Of a stretch of 64,000 nucleotides of DNA, positions 1 to 7,855 are shown piece by piece. How positions within the stretch are numbered: the stretch's first letter is position 1; every line of letters starts with the position of its first letter. The stretch is from Candidatus Nitrotoga sp. SPKER (GTDB lineage: Bacteria > Pseudomonadota > Gammaproteobacteria > Burkholderiales > Gallionellaceae), in assembly GCA_003402285.1 (NCBI GenBank), contig QFXG01000016.1, positions 62,001-126,000 of the forward strand, read 5' to 3'. Position numbers and translations under genes: made by a program. The notes beneath the pieces are model-generated. The model did not search any database. It saw only the letters and a list, made by a program, of their open reading frames with translations, and was not told the origin of the DNA.

Positions 1-470
1 CGGACGATTCGAATTTCTTCATTGGTTTATCCTAGCTAACGAGAACGGTGATGACGGATGGCGAGACACACCAAACACAGCGCACAAAGCTACCGACGTG
101 AGCAAAAATTGCTGTCACAAAGCGATACTACGATACCTTCAGTTATATCGAGAGGTGTAGTACCGTCCTTCTTGATCGCTACCTCTTTAAGTAGAACAAA
201 AATATACGTCAATCCAACCCCAGTCTGTTCGATAACGCACATAGGCCAAATATTTCTATTTGGTCGACGGTTTGCGCCAATCTATTCGCCAGGCTGTCGG
301 CAATGCCGCCTTACATCGGAATATTGTAGCAACTGATACTTTAAAATAAGGAATTTGCTTATATCAAATCTTTTAGTATTTTTTTATTATTTTGTTACTT
401 TGAATGTGTCCAGAAGAAATGATAGCCAACGTTCCTTCTATGCGGATCGGTGAGTTTTATCTCAAGCTTG
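1..470. other. Gene-poor AT-rich stretch
   Basis: No open reading frame here has recognisable protein character. The only long frame (58-336) reads as a low-complexity hydroxyl-rich peptide with no ribosome binding site and no family resemblance. The base composition is AT-rich, like the accessory segment that follows. I see nothing else that I can name. Confidence 0.5.
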
Positions 471-526
471 TTAATTATCAATGCCGAGATGAGGGCAATT
501 GCAACCTTCTCGGCATCAATAATTAA
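471..526. repeat. Large imperfect inverted repeat (hairpin)
   Basis: Arms at 471-489 and 508-526 are complementary at 17 of 19 positions. They enclose a 19-base centre that contains the self-complementary octamer GCAATTGC. A run of A follows the right arm, so a minus-strand transcript would have U before the hairpin rather than after it, and it is a poor simple terminator. It could be a recombination site, a cruciform or a bidirectional transcription stop in this remnant-rich region. Confidence 0.7.
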
Positions 527-546
527 AAACGAGATTCAAAATAACA

Positions 547-828
547 AGTGAAATTCTCAGAGATCCAGGTGATACATTTCCATGGAGTGTGCTGAAAGAT
601 GGGGCACGTCTACTATTAATGCGTACAGTGATTTCAGGACTTATTACCAAAAATAGTGAAATGGGTATTTGTATGGAAGGCTCAACACATCTTATTCATA
701 ATCCAAATGGTATAACAAGACTCAAAGGGCAAGATGACGTCACGAAGGCGTTAAATAAGGCAAGCGGTACTAGGCAGAATGTCACTGTCATTGGATACCT
801 CGTAGATGGTAAGTGTGAATATTTTTGA
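547..828 (+). pseudogene. Small coding-like frame, start missing; unknown function
   Basis: An open frame reads through to a TGA ending at 828. Its first in-frame start is a weak GTG at 589, but coding-like sequence (ILRDPGDTFPW) extends upstream of it to a stop near 526, so the real N-terminus seems lost. I do not recognise the family. The same RDPGD-x-W motif recurs in the next frame (847-1008), which follows in the same reading frame after the stop. This suggests a tandem duplication or one longer gene now interrupted. It lies just left of an IS481-type end. Confidence 0.35.
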
Positions 829-846
829 GTGCATGAAATTGCCACA

Positions 847-1008
847 ATGGTACCATTGAAATTATTCCGTGATCCAGGAGATGCTTGGTCATGGCATTCC
901 TTGATAGAAAATAGGCTAACCCAGCGGTCAAAGTGGGATTTGCCCCATATCCTTAAACCTGAGAGAAACCCGAAAAATTCGGTAACTGTCAGATCAGATT
1001 TTAGCTAG
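847..1008 (+). pseudogene. Second RDPGD-motif frame, truncated by an IS end
   Basis: This short frame (53 residues from ATG 847) begins with KLFRDPGDAWSWHSL. That resembles LRDPGDTFPWSVL near the start of the frame at 547-828 and lies in the same reading frame. Its last 14 or so codons are made of the IS481-type end at 969-1012, so the original 3' end was probably replaced by the insertion. No function can be assigned. Confidence 0.3.
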
Positions 1009-1012
1009 CACA
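969..1012 (+). mobile_element. IS481-type right-end copy 1
   Basis: These 44 bases match the outer right end of the IS481-family remnant at 55200-55249 and, in inverted orientation, the copy at 6129-6172. The shared core is GTAACTGTCAGAT followed a few bases later by the tip GCTAGxACA. The tip points right, so the lost element body lay to the left of 969. No transposase sequence survives beside this copy. Confidence 0.7.
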
Positions 1013-1092
1013 CCTAATATATCGATATATTGAACGTTTTTTTCGCCAGGTTTAAGCTTGAAACAAATAAATAACCATAAGGGATCAATAAC

Positions 1093-2859
1093 ATGAACAA
1101 TTTAAAAACTATACGTGTTTTTGCCTCAACTTCAAGCAAATGGTTATTATTTTTCTTTGCACTTATATTAATCCTGTTCAGCAACAAGTTTTCAAATGCA
1201 CAAAATCAGGATCTAACGACCGACAAGATTCCACCTCGAATGCCGCTTCATGAATTTGTCAAAGATGAAGAGCTCATGAAGGCGTTAATTAAAGGGGTAC
1301 GCGCTATGAAGGAAAGGAAACCTTCAGATCCCTTAAGTTGGTTCTACCAAGCTGCAATTCATGGAGTTACACCTGAAAAAATTGCTGAAGCGGCTGCGCA
1401 GGACCCAGATGTGCTAAATGTCGATCAAAAAAAATATTGGAACCAATGCCCCCACAATAGCCAAGAGTCTGCTAATTTCCTTCCTTGGCATCGAGCATAT
1501 ACTAGCCATTTTGAGAGAATTCTTCGAGCTCACACAGACGAACCACGATTTTCTTTACCATACTGGGATTACTCCAAACCTGAAAATTACCGTTTCCCGC
1601 GGGAATTTGGTATAACAAAATTATCTCCAAAGCTAGCTGCAACAGTCGGTCATAATTATGACAATCCTCTCTGGTATGAGGATAGGAACCTTTATTTTGC
1701 ATCTTGGGAACATTGGTCAAATAACTACTTGCCTTATGTCCAGTTGACACCAGAAGCAGTGGACTGGTCACTGGCGAAAGACTCGTTGGTCTTTTTTGGC
1801 GCCACAGAGCAGGAGGGCCTTGGCGGAGGTGTGGCAGACGACGATACAAACACACGCGGGCTCTTAGAATCATTTCCACATGACCCTCTTCACCGTATAA
1901 CTGGGATTGTCGTTCCCGATCAGATAGTTTTTGATCCGTCATCGCCTGGGAAAGTTATTACTAAAGCGGGTGACGGTTTAGGTATGGCAAAACCAGCCAC
2001 CGCGGGCTTCGATCCTATATTCTCTATTCATCATTCTAATATCGATCGTCTCTGGGCTGAATGGTCACTTATGCCAGATAAAGGCTGGGGACATTTCCCC
2101 CCTCAGGAATGGTTTGATGAAAAACCATGGTTTTTCTTCGACCCCACTGTCGTCTTCGACCCTATATCAAACACTGGTCAGCTTCAAGCAAAACCTATTA
2201 ACAGGGCTCGTAAGGAGTATTTTGATCATCGTGCGCTAGGAATAAGTTTCAAATATGAGAATCTAAACATAAGGCCACTTGCCCTACCTGACCAAATCCT
2301 GCTTACAGCTCATAAACCTATCACAGATTTGAAAAAACCATTATCACTCGCATCTTTTACTGTTAACGTTCGTGTTTCTGGACTCAGACCAGAACGTGTT
2401 TCTACAAGTTCTATTTCGCAATCCTTAAAAGTTCCAGCAGAAAAGACACGGGACCAAATATTGTTTGGCGCTTCGTCCAAACGTATCTTGATGCGAATTC
2501 ATGGAATTGATCTCTCTGCAATTCAGTCAACGGGATTCGACGTTCACATAGTTACTGACTCTACAAAGATTCCAAAAAGAATAGATAAAAGCTTTGTCGG
2601 GACTATAGCTCTTTTTCGTCATTCTCAAAAAAATCAAAGTCCATTAAAAGAGCATGGAAATCATAATGATCTAAAATCTACTGATTCCCACGATACATTT
2701 GATATCACACAGGCGCTCAAAGCTATCGATCTATCTGATCTTTCTAAGGTAAATGTCGTAATCGTTCCTTACAGTTTATCTGCTAGAGTGGACGATGGGA
2801 CAAAGATCGCTGAGACAAGTTCTCTTAGCTTTGATCGTATTGAGTTTCTTTCAGAGTAA
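1093..2859 (+). CDS. Secreted tyrosinase / polyphenol oxidase
   Basis: This 588-residue type-3 copper oxidase should oxidise phenols to o-quinones. Residues 1-36 form a signal peptide with a long hydrophobic core, so it is exported. CuA ligands are visible at H90, H121 (CPHNS) and H133 (FLPWHRAY). CuB ligands are at H263 and H267 (FPHDPLHR) and in FSIHHSNIDRLW (about 311-321). The Cys that forms the Cys-His thioether in plant enzymes is absent after H90. The region after about 370 resembles the beta-rich C-terminal domain of plant polyphenol oxidases, including a GFDVHIV segment (compare KFDV), so the enzyme may be made latent. AAGGG at 1078-1082 serves as ribosome binding site. No caddie or copper-chaperone gene is adjacent. 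The gene stands inside two inverted IS ends and is AT-rich, which suggests acquisition. Confidence 0.9.
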   Translation: MNNLKTIRVFASTSSKWLLFFFALILILFSNKFSNAQNQDLTTDKIPPRMPLHEFVKDEELMKALIKGVRAMKERKPSDPLSWFYQAAIHGVTPEKIAEAAAQDPDVLNVDQKKYWNQCPHNSQESANFLPWHRAYTSHFERILRAHTDEPRFSLPYWDYSKPENYRFPREFGITKLSPKLAATVGHNYDNPLWYEDRNLYFASWEHWSNNYLPYVQLTPEAVDWSLAKDSLVFFGATEQEGLGGGVADDDTNTRGLLESFPHDPLHRITGIVVPDQIVFDPSSPGKVITKAGDGLGMAKPATAGFDPIFSIHHSNIDRLWAEWSLMPDKGWGHFPPQEWFDEKPWFFFDPTVVFDPISNTGQLQAKPINRARKEYFDHRALGISFKYENLNIRPLALPDQILLTAHKPITDLKKPLSLASFTVNVRVSGLRPERVSTSSISQSLKVPAEKTRDQILFGASSKRILMRIHGIDLSAIQSTGFDVHIVTDSTKIPKRIDKSFVGTIALFRHSQKNQSPLKEHGNHNDLKSTDSHDTFDITQALKAIDLSDLSKVNVVIVPYSLSARVDDGTKIAETSSLSFDRIEFLSE

Positions 2860-2945
2860 TAAACAAATATGTGAACTCAGTGTCCTCACATTAAACTTCA
2901 CTGAGAGGTAGCAAAATAGATAGCAATTTTTAAGGGGAGAAAGCG

Positions 2946-4643
2946 ATGAACGTTACGCACGTGTTGTTTGGAATTTTCACCATTTTACTTACAGGTTGTG
3001 CAAATTTTACCACCGTGGAGCGAAGAACTGATCTTCCGGATGGGGGGAAAGCTATTCACCTAGATGCTCCACAACGCGTAGCAATCTCCAACAAGGTTGG
3101 AATGGTGTGTGCAGAACCATCGCCGGATTCTCTTCAGGCTTATGCTTCATCGCTAGGGGCGGGAATTTCCGCCCCTAGCAAGGAGTCTGTTTCTGTTGCA
3201 CAGGCATTATCTGCAAGTGCCGGTAGTATTGGCTTACGGACCCAGTCTATAACACTTATGCGCGACCAGCTTTACAGGATATGCGAACAATTCTATAACG
3301 GCTCTATTGATCAGAACTCTGTGCTTGTGCTTCTGGAACGATCTCAGGATTTGTCTCTAGCAATTTTGGCCATAGAGCAACTTACCGGCGCTGTAGTAGC
3401 ACAACAGGTGAACATCAACACAAGTTCGGCAGCTACTGCTGCGGCGTCTATCAACGACACGCAAAAGGAATTGGACAGAGCCAGGATTGACGAAAAAAAT
3501 AAGCAAATGAATTTAGATTCCGCAAAAACAGCTTTTGATAAGCAAGAGAAAATTGTTGCTGATAAGTCAATTGAGGCTTCTACGGCGAAGGAGAATGCTA
3601 AGGCAACCCAAGCTGAGCTCAACAAACTTGTTGAGCCTTTGGACACAGCGACAAAAGAACTGGAAAAAGCCGAACAAAAACGCTTTTTGTTGATAAGCAA
3701 TGTGGCGGGACTCACTGCAAGAATTAAGGTCCTGGAAGAAAATAAAACCGAACAGAAAGCACGAAAAGATGTGGCAGGTGTGAAAAAGACGGAAACTGAA
3801 GCTGCCTATCAAGAAGCTTTAACAGCAACTCCCCCCAACCAAGAACTGATTGATGAGTTAAAAAACAATCGCGATGAGGCAGTCAAAGAAGAGAAAAGTG
3901 CAGCTAAAAGCTTTGAACAGATTGAAAAAAGCGTGACCGATACAAAAAAAGAACGTCAAACTGCGATAGTGGCGGCCAATGATACAAATGAATCAATTCG
4001 GTTAGCTGAGTTAAACCTTGCTGAGAATAATGCTAAGATACAGGTTCTTCGCTTAGATCCTAAACAGGCATTAGCAGACAGTGCAGAAGAAGCGCTAAAA
4101 ATTGCGAAAGTGGAAGAGAAGAAGATGCTGGATGCTAAGCTTGAAGCGGAATCCTCATGGAAACAGGCGCACGAAAACACTAATGAAATCGCCAAATTAG
4201 GCAGCACAGCAACAACCTCCGCCAACGCTTCTGGAGGGGGCGCAGGAACATTTTCAACATCGACTAGTCGCTATGGCATAAACAAGGAGACGGTACAAGC
4301 GCTTTCAGATGCAACGGCTGATATAGTAGACATGGTATTAAGTAAGGGACATCTGACGGACTCGTGTATGTCAATATTTTTTTCTTATGTAAACAATCCC
4401 TTGAAGTTGAATAGCGTAATGGAAAGAATATTCCCTATTTGCACTAAAGCTATTGAAACTCAAGTCGAAGCTTATAGCAAATCCCTCAACGAATCCCCAA
4501 GAAGAAGCAGAAGAGGAAGGCCGGAACATCCGAGCACGCCGTTGGAGAGGACTGTTCCGGGGACAACCTTAGGGGAAGTTGGCGTTCCGATAACTACCTT
4601 AGATGTTGGCGTTCCGCGAACGACCTTAGGTATCAAAAAATAA
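2946..4643 (+). CDS. Large coiled-coil lipoprotein with C-terminal 9-residue repeats
   Basis: This 565-residue protein begins with a lipoprotein signal ending in LTGC (Cys18), so it should be membrane anchored. Residues about 165-400 are rich in Lys, Glu, Ala and Gln with heptad character, indicating a long coiled coil. A Gly/Ser/Thr-rich linker (about 415-435) and a smaller domain with Cys residues follow. The tail has three related units (TVPGTTLGE, VGVPITTLD, VGVPRTTLG), the last two encoded by 27-bp direct repeats. AAGGGGAGAAAG just upstream is a strong ribosome binding site. It lies 86 bases after the tyrosinase in the same direction, so co-transcription is likely. I do not recognise the family; a cell-envelope or scaffolding role is inference. 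Confidence 0.75.
   Translation: MNVTHVLFGIFTILLTGCANFTTVERRTDLPDGGKAIHLDAPQRVAISNKVGMVCAEPSPDSLQAYASSLGAGISAPSKESVSVAQALSASAGSIGLRTQSITLMRDQLYRICEQFYNGSIDQNSVLVLLERSQDLSLAILAIEQLTGAVVAQQVNINTSSAATAAASINDTQKELDRARIDEKNKQMNLDSAKTAFDKQEKIVADKSIEASTAKENAKATQAELNKLVEPLDTATKELEKAEQKRFLLISNVAGLTARIKVLEENKTEQKARKDVAGVKKTETEAAYQEALTATPPNQELIDELKNNRDEAVKEEKSAAKSFEQIEKSVTDTKKERQTAIVAANDTNESIRLAELNLAENNAKIQVLRLDPKQALADSAEEALKIAKVEEKKMLDAKLEAESSWKQAHENTNEIAKLGSTATTSANASGGGAGTFSTSTSRYGINKETVQALSDATADIVDMVLSKGHLTDSCMSIFFSYVNNPLKLNSVMERIFPICTKAIETQVEAYSKSLNESPRRSRRGRPEHPSTPLERTVPGTTLGEVGVPITTLDVGVPRTTLGIKK
3152..3179. repeat. Perfect 11-bp inverted repeat inside the coding sequence
   Basis: Arms 3152-3162 and 3169-3179 (GCTAGGGGCGG and its complement) flank a 6-base loop. 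The GC-rich stem stands out in an AT-rich gene. It encodes part of SLGAGISAPSKE in the lipoprotein and keeps the frame open, so it may be a captured repeat or an mRNA structure. Confidence 0.75.
4555..4632 (+). repeat. 27-bp tandem repeats at 3' end of lipoprotein gene
   Basis: Two copies of a 27-bp unit beginning GTTGGCGTTCCG, preceded by a more degenerate copy, encode 9-residue units ending in TTL. The copy number could vary by slippage without breaking the frame. Confidence 0.65.
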
Positions 4644-5389
4644 GTTATCGTCGATATTATATGACTTAAGAGAAGAATATCGAATTCATGGTCAATGTGC
4701 AAAAAGAATTTGCGGTTGCTTAAGGATCAGGCCGTCTTGATAATTTCACGATATAGGTTGTTGAGTTTTATAGCCAGCTGAACTTCGATTGTTAACTATG
4801 GTGGAAGGTAAGCTTCTGGTCTGATTTTTGTTGACATTAGCCCTGGTCAATTCTTATTTCTAAACTGATAGGGAACGAGGATATGGGATGAGTTTGTTAA
4901 CATACACTGAACCGCTGTATGCACTTACTTGCTGATTGCTGCGAACGACAGTTATGAACCAACAGAAAATAACCGCAGAGTACTGGAATGTCAAAAGCCC
5001 TTCCACTACTTGGTTATAGTAACTATATTCCTTGTTAGGCATGCCCTGCTATAGCTAAAAAAGACTTTCGATGTGACATTTCTAACAGCGTTTTACTGAA
5101 TTATAGCCACTTCATCGGTGAGTTGGAGGGTTCATATTAAGCGAGAGGCGCTGGAAAAGAACCCATTGAGCCTTACGGAGCATATATCAGCCTCATTTAT
5201 ACGTCTGTGATCCCGGCTAAACCAATGTAGCGGTCTTGTTATTTTTATATCTTCATATTTATCTAAAAATAGCAAAGAATCGATGAGAGATGAAAATCAT
5301 CGTAGTGACGCTCACGGTATAGAATATTTACACACACACGAAGTTGAATAATGTATGTACTTTGATCCGTCGTATTTTCCACTCAACCT
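4644..5389. other. About 750-bp intergenic region without a recognisable gene
   Basis: No frame here looks genuinely coding. On the minus strand 4727-4783 reads VQLAIKLNNLYREIIKTA then stop, which could be the end of a decayed gene, but nothing upstream supports it. The sequence is AT-rich and resembles the rest of the 1-7850 accessory segment. Confidence 0.5.
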
Positions 5390-5401
5390 TTGGAGATCGA
5401 A

Positions 5402-6109
5402 ATGAAAATTTGTACTATACAGATTCTAATTTTCTTGGCATTTGTAATTTCTGGCTGTGTCGGGACACAATCCGAAACAATTAAATATCCTGATTTTGTA
5501 AGGGTTCGGTTTCCCAGCGATGCCTACGCTCCTGGACAAATTATAGAAATCTCCCCATCAAAAAATAAAATTGAGAAAACCTTTGATCCAAAAGTTCCAA
5601 TATATCTAGTAGAATTTACTAAAGGGTGGAATATATCTGCTTCAGAGGAGCAAATATTACATTCAAATTTAGAAAACACAATTGCTAACCTAAAGTCCGC
5701 GATAAAGGAGACTCTCAAGAATAGTGCAAGTCCTAAGGCAGAAGAGCCTTATGTTAATATTGCTTTTGTTAAGATTCAGACCGAAAGTATCCCGAAGAAT
5801 ATTATATTTGCAGCAATCGAAAAAAGTTTTTATGAAAATCCAACGCTTACTAGGATGCTTTACAATTATAGAAAAAATGGAACACATTTCGATATTATTA
5901 CGCGGACGCTCGATGCGAAAATTACTATTTCTCTAGTTAACGTAAATGGCTCGCCACTGGATTTAGATCTCGAGGTAATAAAAAAAATTAACAGTACATT
6001 GAATCTACATTTTGAAAAGACGCCAGATAACAAAAAGATAATAACAAGAGAAAATGTTGTTGTCGGGATTCACTATGACAGAAAAATGTTAGATATAATA
6101 ATGAAGTAG
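5402..6109 (+). CDS. Small lipoprotein of unknown function
   Basis: This is a 235-residue protein. I place the start at ATG 5402, not at the upstream TTG, because GGAG at 5392-5395 sits at ideal spacing. The N-terminus is a lipoprotein signal with lipobox VISGC (Cys19). The mature protein is Lys- and Ile-rich with mixed alpha/beta character and no motif that I recognise. It is the last gene before the inverted IS481-type end at 6129, about 1.3 kb after the larger lipoprotein, so it belongs to the bracketed segment. No function can be assigned. Confidence 0.65.
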   Translation: MKICTIQILIFLAFVISGCVGTQSETIKYPDFVRVRFPSDAYAPGQIIEISPSKNKIEKTFDPKVPIYLVEFTKGWNISASEEQILHSNLENTIANLKSAIKETLKNSASPKAEEPYVNIAFVKIQTESIPKNIIFAAIEKSFYENPTLTRMLYNYRKNGTHFDIITRTLDAKITISLVNVNGSPLDLDLEVIKKINSTLNLHFEKTPDNKKIITRENVVVGIHYDRKMLDIIMK

Positions 6110-6128
6110 AGCTAATTTGCATTTAAAA

Positions 6129-6275
6129 TGTACTAGCTCAGGCTTAATCTGACAGTTACTGAATTTTTCGGGTGTCTGGCAGATAAAATTGGGTTTAGAT
6201 TCTTCCTCTCCAAATCTGGTTCCCATTAAGTAACGGTTCCAACGGCCTTCTGCCATTAAAAATATTGCCCTGATA
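6129..6275 (-). mobile_element. IS481-family right-end remnant with transposase C-terminus
   Basis: Reading the minus strand from about 6275, the frame gives YQGNIFNGRRPLEPLL then NGNQIW. This matches the usual C-terminus of IS481-family transposases (HQGKxxxGRTPxETLLxGKxIW). It runs into a terminal sequence whose last 44 bases (6172-6129) match the ends at 969-1012 and 55200-55249, with tip TGTACTAGC at 6129. The element is oriented opposite to copy 1, and both tips face the tyrosinase cluster. Confidence 0.75.
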
Positions 6276-6453
6276 TATTCAAGTTGACAATTGGATTAGT
6301 CAATTTGACTCGTCGATATGCATTGTTGCAGAACGTGCGGGTGACCCTACAGAATTATTATTAAAATTTATCGCTTGTGCAAAGCCCCTCAATGACAATA
6401 TCACCACAGCATCTCTAACAATAAATAATTTGAACTTTTTGTTTCGTTGCTAG
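6274..6453 (+). pseudogene. Coding-like C-terminal fragment, start missing
   Basis: A frame without a start codon reads a coding-like peptide (DNWISQFDSSICIVAERAGD, continuing to a TAG at 6451). It begins at the edge of the IS481-family remnant, so the 5' part of a gene was probably removed or displaced by that insertion. I do not recognise the family. Confidence 0.3.
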
Positions 6454-6707
6454 GGATGATTGTCGGCAGACAGTTGGTGGCGCTCGCCACGCAGAACACA
6501 CTAATGTGCTGACCCTTTATCGCGCAACTTATATCTGTCGCTAAAAATACCCATCATATTTGACGTTTATACCCCGAGCGAGAGAGATTTCAGACCGCCT
6601 TCGCGGGCGAGATATATAAAGCTGTGCCGAAGGGAATTTGGTCGGATCAACAGTGATCATGCGGAATGGCACCAGTATGTATGTTGAAATGCAATCACCG
6701 AAAGGCT

Positions 6708-6923
6708 CTATGGTATCCTGGTGTCTACATAAAAACATCGCCCAACATAATCTGTCCATGGATTTGCCTTCGGATCGATCTTTAATACGGCAGCGCCCTC
6801 GACCTGCACCCTACTTCCAATGCCAGCATAACTAAACGTACTGCGGTTATCCTCAGCGACGACTTGAATCGCGCCTTCGATTGCTCCTAAACACCAGTCT
6901 TTCGGTGAGAGGTTGACTGTCAT
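6708..6923 (-). CDS. Hypothetical protein, possibly truncated
   Basis: This 71-residue minus-strand frame starts at ATG 6923 and has plausible protein composition (VQVEGAAVLKIDPKANPW). A second minus-strand frame (6541-6759) overlaps its end, so the original gene may have been longer and frameshifted. A 66-residue minus frame at 6920-7120 overlaps the start by ATGA, but it lies antisense to the amidohydrolase remnant and may be a shadow. I recognise no family. Confidence 0.3.
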   Translation of the reverse strand: MTVNLSPKDWCLGAIEGAIQVVAEDNRSTFSYAGIGSRVQVEGAAVLKIDPKANPWTDYVGRCFYVDTRIP

Positions 6924-7026
6924 GACTTACCCGTCTTATCGCGCAGTGGAACCCCTGATCCCGATTCCTTTGCGCTATGAACATAGTAATACATCGCCCA
7001 AAGGTTAAAATTGGCGTGGTTTTGGC

Positions 7027-7520
7027 TTTGACGCATTCGATCCTCGCCGTCCCAATTGGCGGGATATTTTTTGATAAAGCGATCGCTATTGGATTCGAAG
7101 GATTTAAGTTTACTAGCCATGGGCTATCTGCCAATTGGCAACAAAGATTTACAAATGGAACAGCGAGTTCTCCAATTTTTCGATCAACGTATCGAACAAA
7201 AAATTCCTGTATGTGCTCACTGCACTACGAATGGATTTCAGATAAAACTGAAAGAAGGTTTGAATGCAGCCCCCCAGCACTGGGAGAAATTGCTCATAAA
7301 AGATGATGATAGATTTGCTAATCTTCGATTGTGCTTTTGTCACACTGGCGGAGGGAGAATGGAACATGATAGTTTCACTTCGCCAGGTTGGACCGCCAGC
7401 GAGACCGAGTGGGATGATCCCAATAATTACGCGTGCACGGTCGCGCGACTTTGCCGTACATTTAAGAACATATATTGTGAATTGGCTTACATCACAGAGC
7501 TTATTGTAGGTATAGAATGA
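7027..7520 (+). pseudogene. Amidohydrolase (COG2159-like) pseudogene, frameshifted and truncated
   Basis: Three plus-strand frames join into one amidohydrolase-like sequence. FDAFDPRRPNWRDIF (7027-7071) is followed by DKAIAIGFEGFKFTS (7073-7117), then MGYLPIGN from 7119 onward with PVCAHCTTNG and LRLCFCHTGGG. Each junction needs removal of one base: a T in the T-run at 7072 and a C at 7118. The segments correspond to the middle of metal-dependent TIM-barrel hydrolases, with the metal-binding His in AHC and FCH. Both the N-terminal HxH region and the C-terminal part are missing. It is a dead remnant. Confidence 0.7.
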
Positions 7521-7855
7521 CGTTGGAATGACAAATGTGGCCTTCTATTATCTATTAGCCGTTTACCTAAAACAAAAACTTATTCACTAGTGCTACTGAG
7601 GGCTGGGAAATACCCTTAGGGCTCAGCTTGGCCGGAAGTACCTAAGAGGGGGAGCACCCCCACCGACCTCCGTTGCGTTAAGACCCTTTTACCCTCCTAA
7701 TATATAAACCTTTATCACTCGCTGTGTGACATGGCAAATAGGGGGTAAATGATTTCTACGAGACAAAATGCAAGGCCAGTCTCATGAACAGGATCCTGCA
7801 GAGCATAATTTGTCCTCCGACTCCTTGCGAATTACTAAACGTCCACCCGTTTTAT
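7521..7855. other. Intergenic region with short GC hairpins
   Basis: No gene is apparent. The stretch 7600-7680 is GC-rich against its surroundings and contains GGGGGAGCACCCCC, able to form a 5-bp hairpin, about 190 bases beyond the stop of the DUF927 gene. There is no T-run, so a terminator is not clear. This could be near the left limit of the element integrated at tRNA-Ser, but I found no copy of the tRNA-Ser 3' end here. Confidence 0.4.

Noticed and set aside
58-336. 92-residue plus-strand frame
   Set aside because: No ribosome binding site, no family character and atypical composition; probably chance.
471-526. Integron attC site
   Set aside because: The hairpin size is suggestive, but the R-box core sequences (GTTRRRY and its complement) are not placed correctly and no integron integrase is present.
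6920-7134. Minus-strand frames opposite the amidohydrolase remnant
   Set aside because: The plus strand gives recognisable amidohydrolase motifs across the same bases, so these are more likely shadows. The ATGA junction with 6708-6923 keeps a small doubt.
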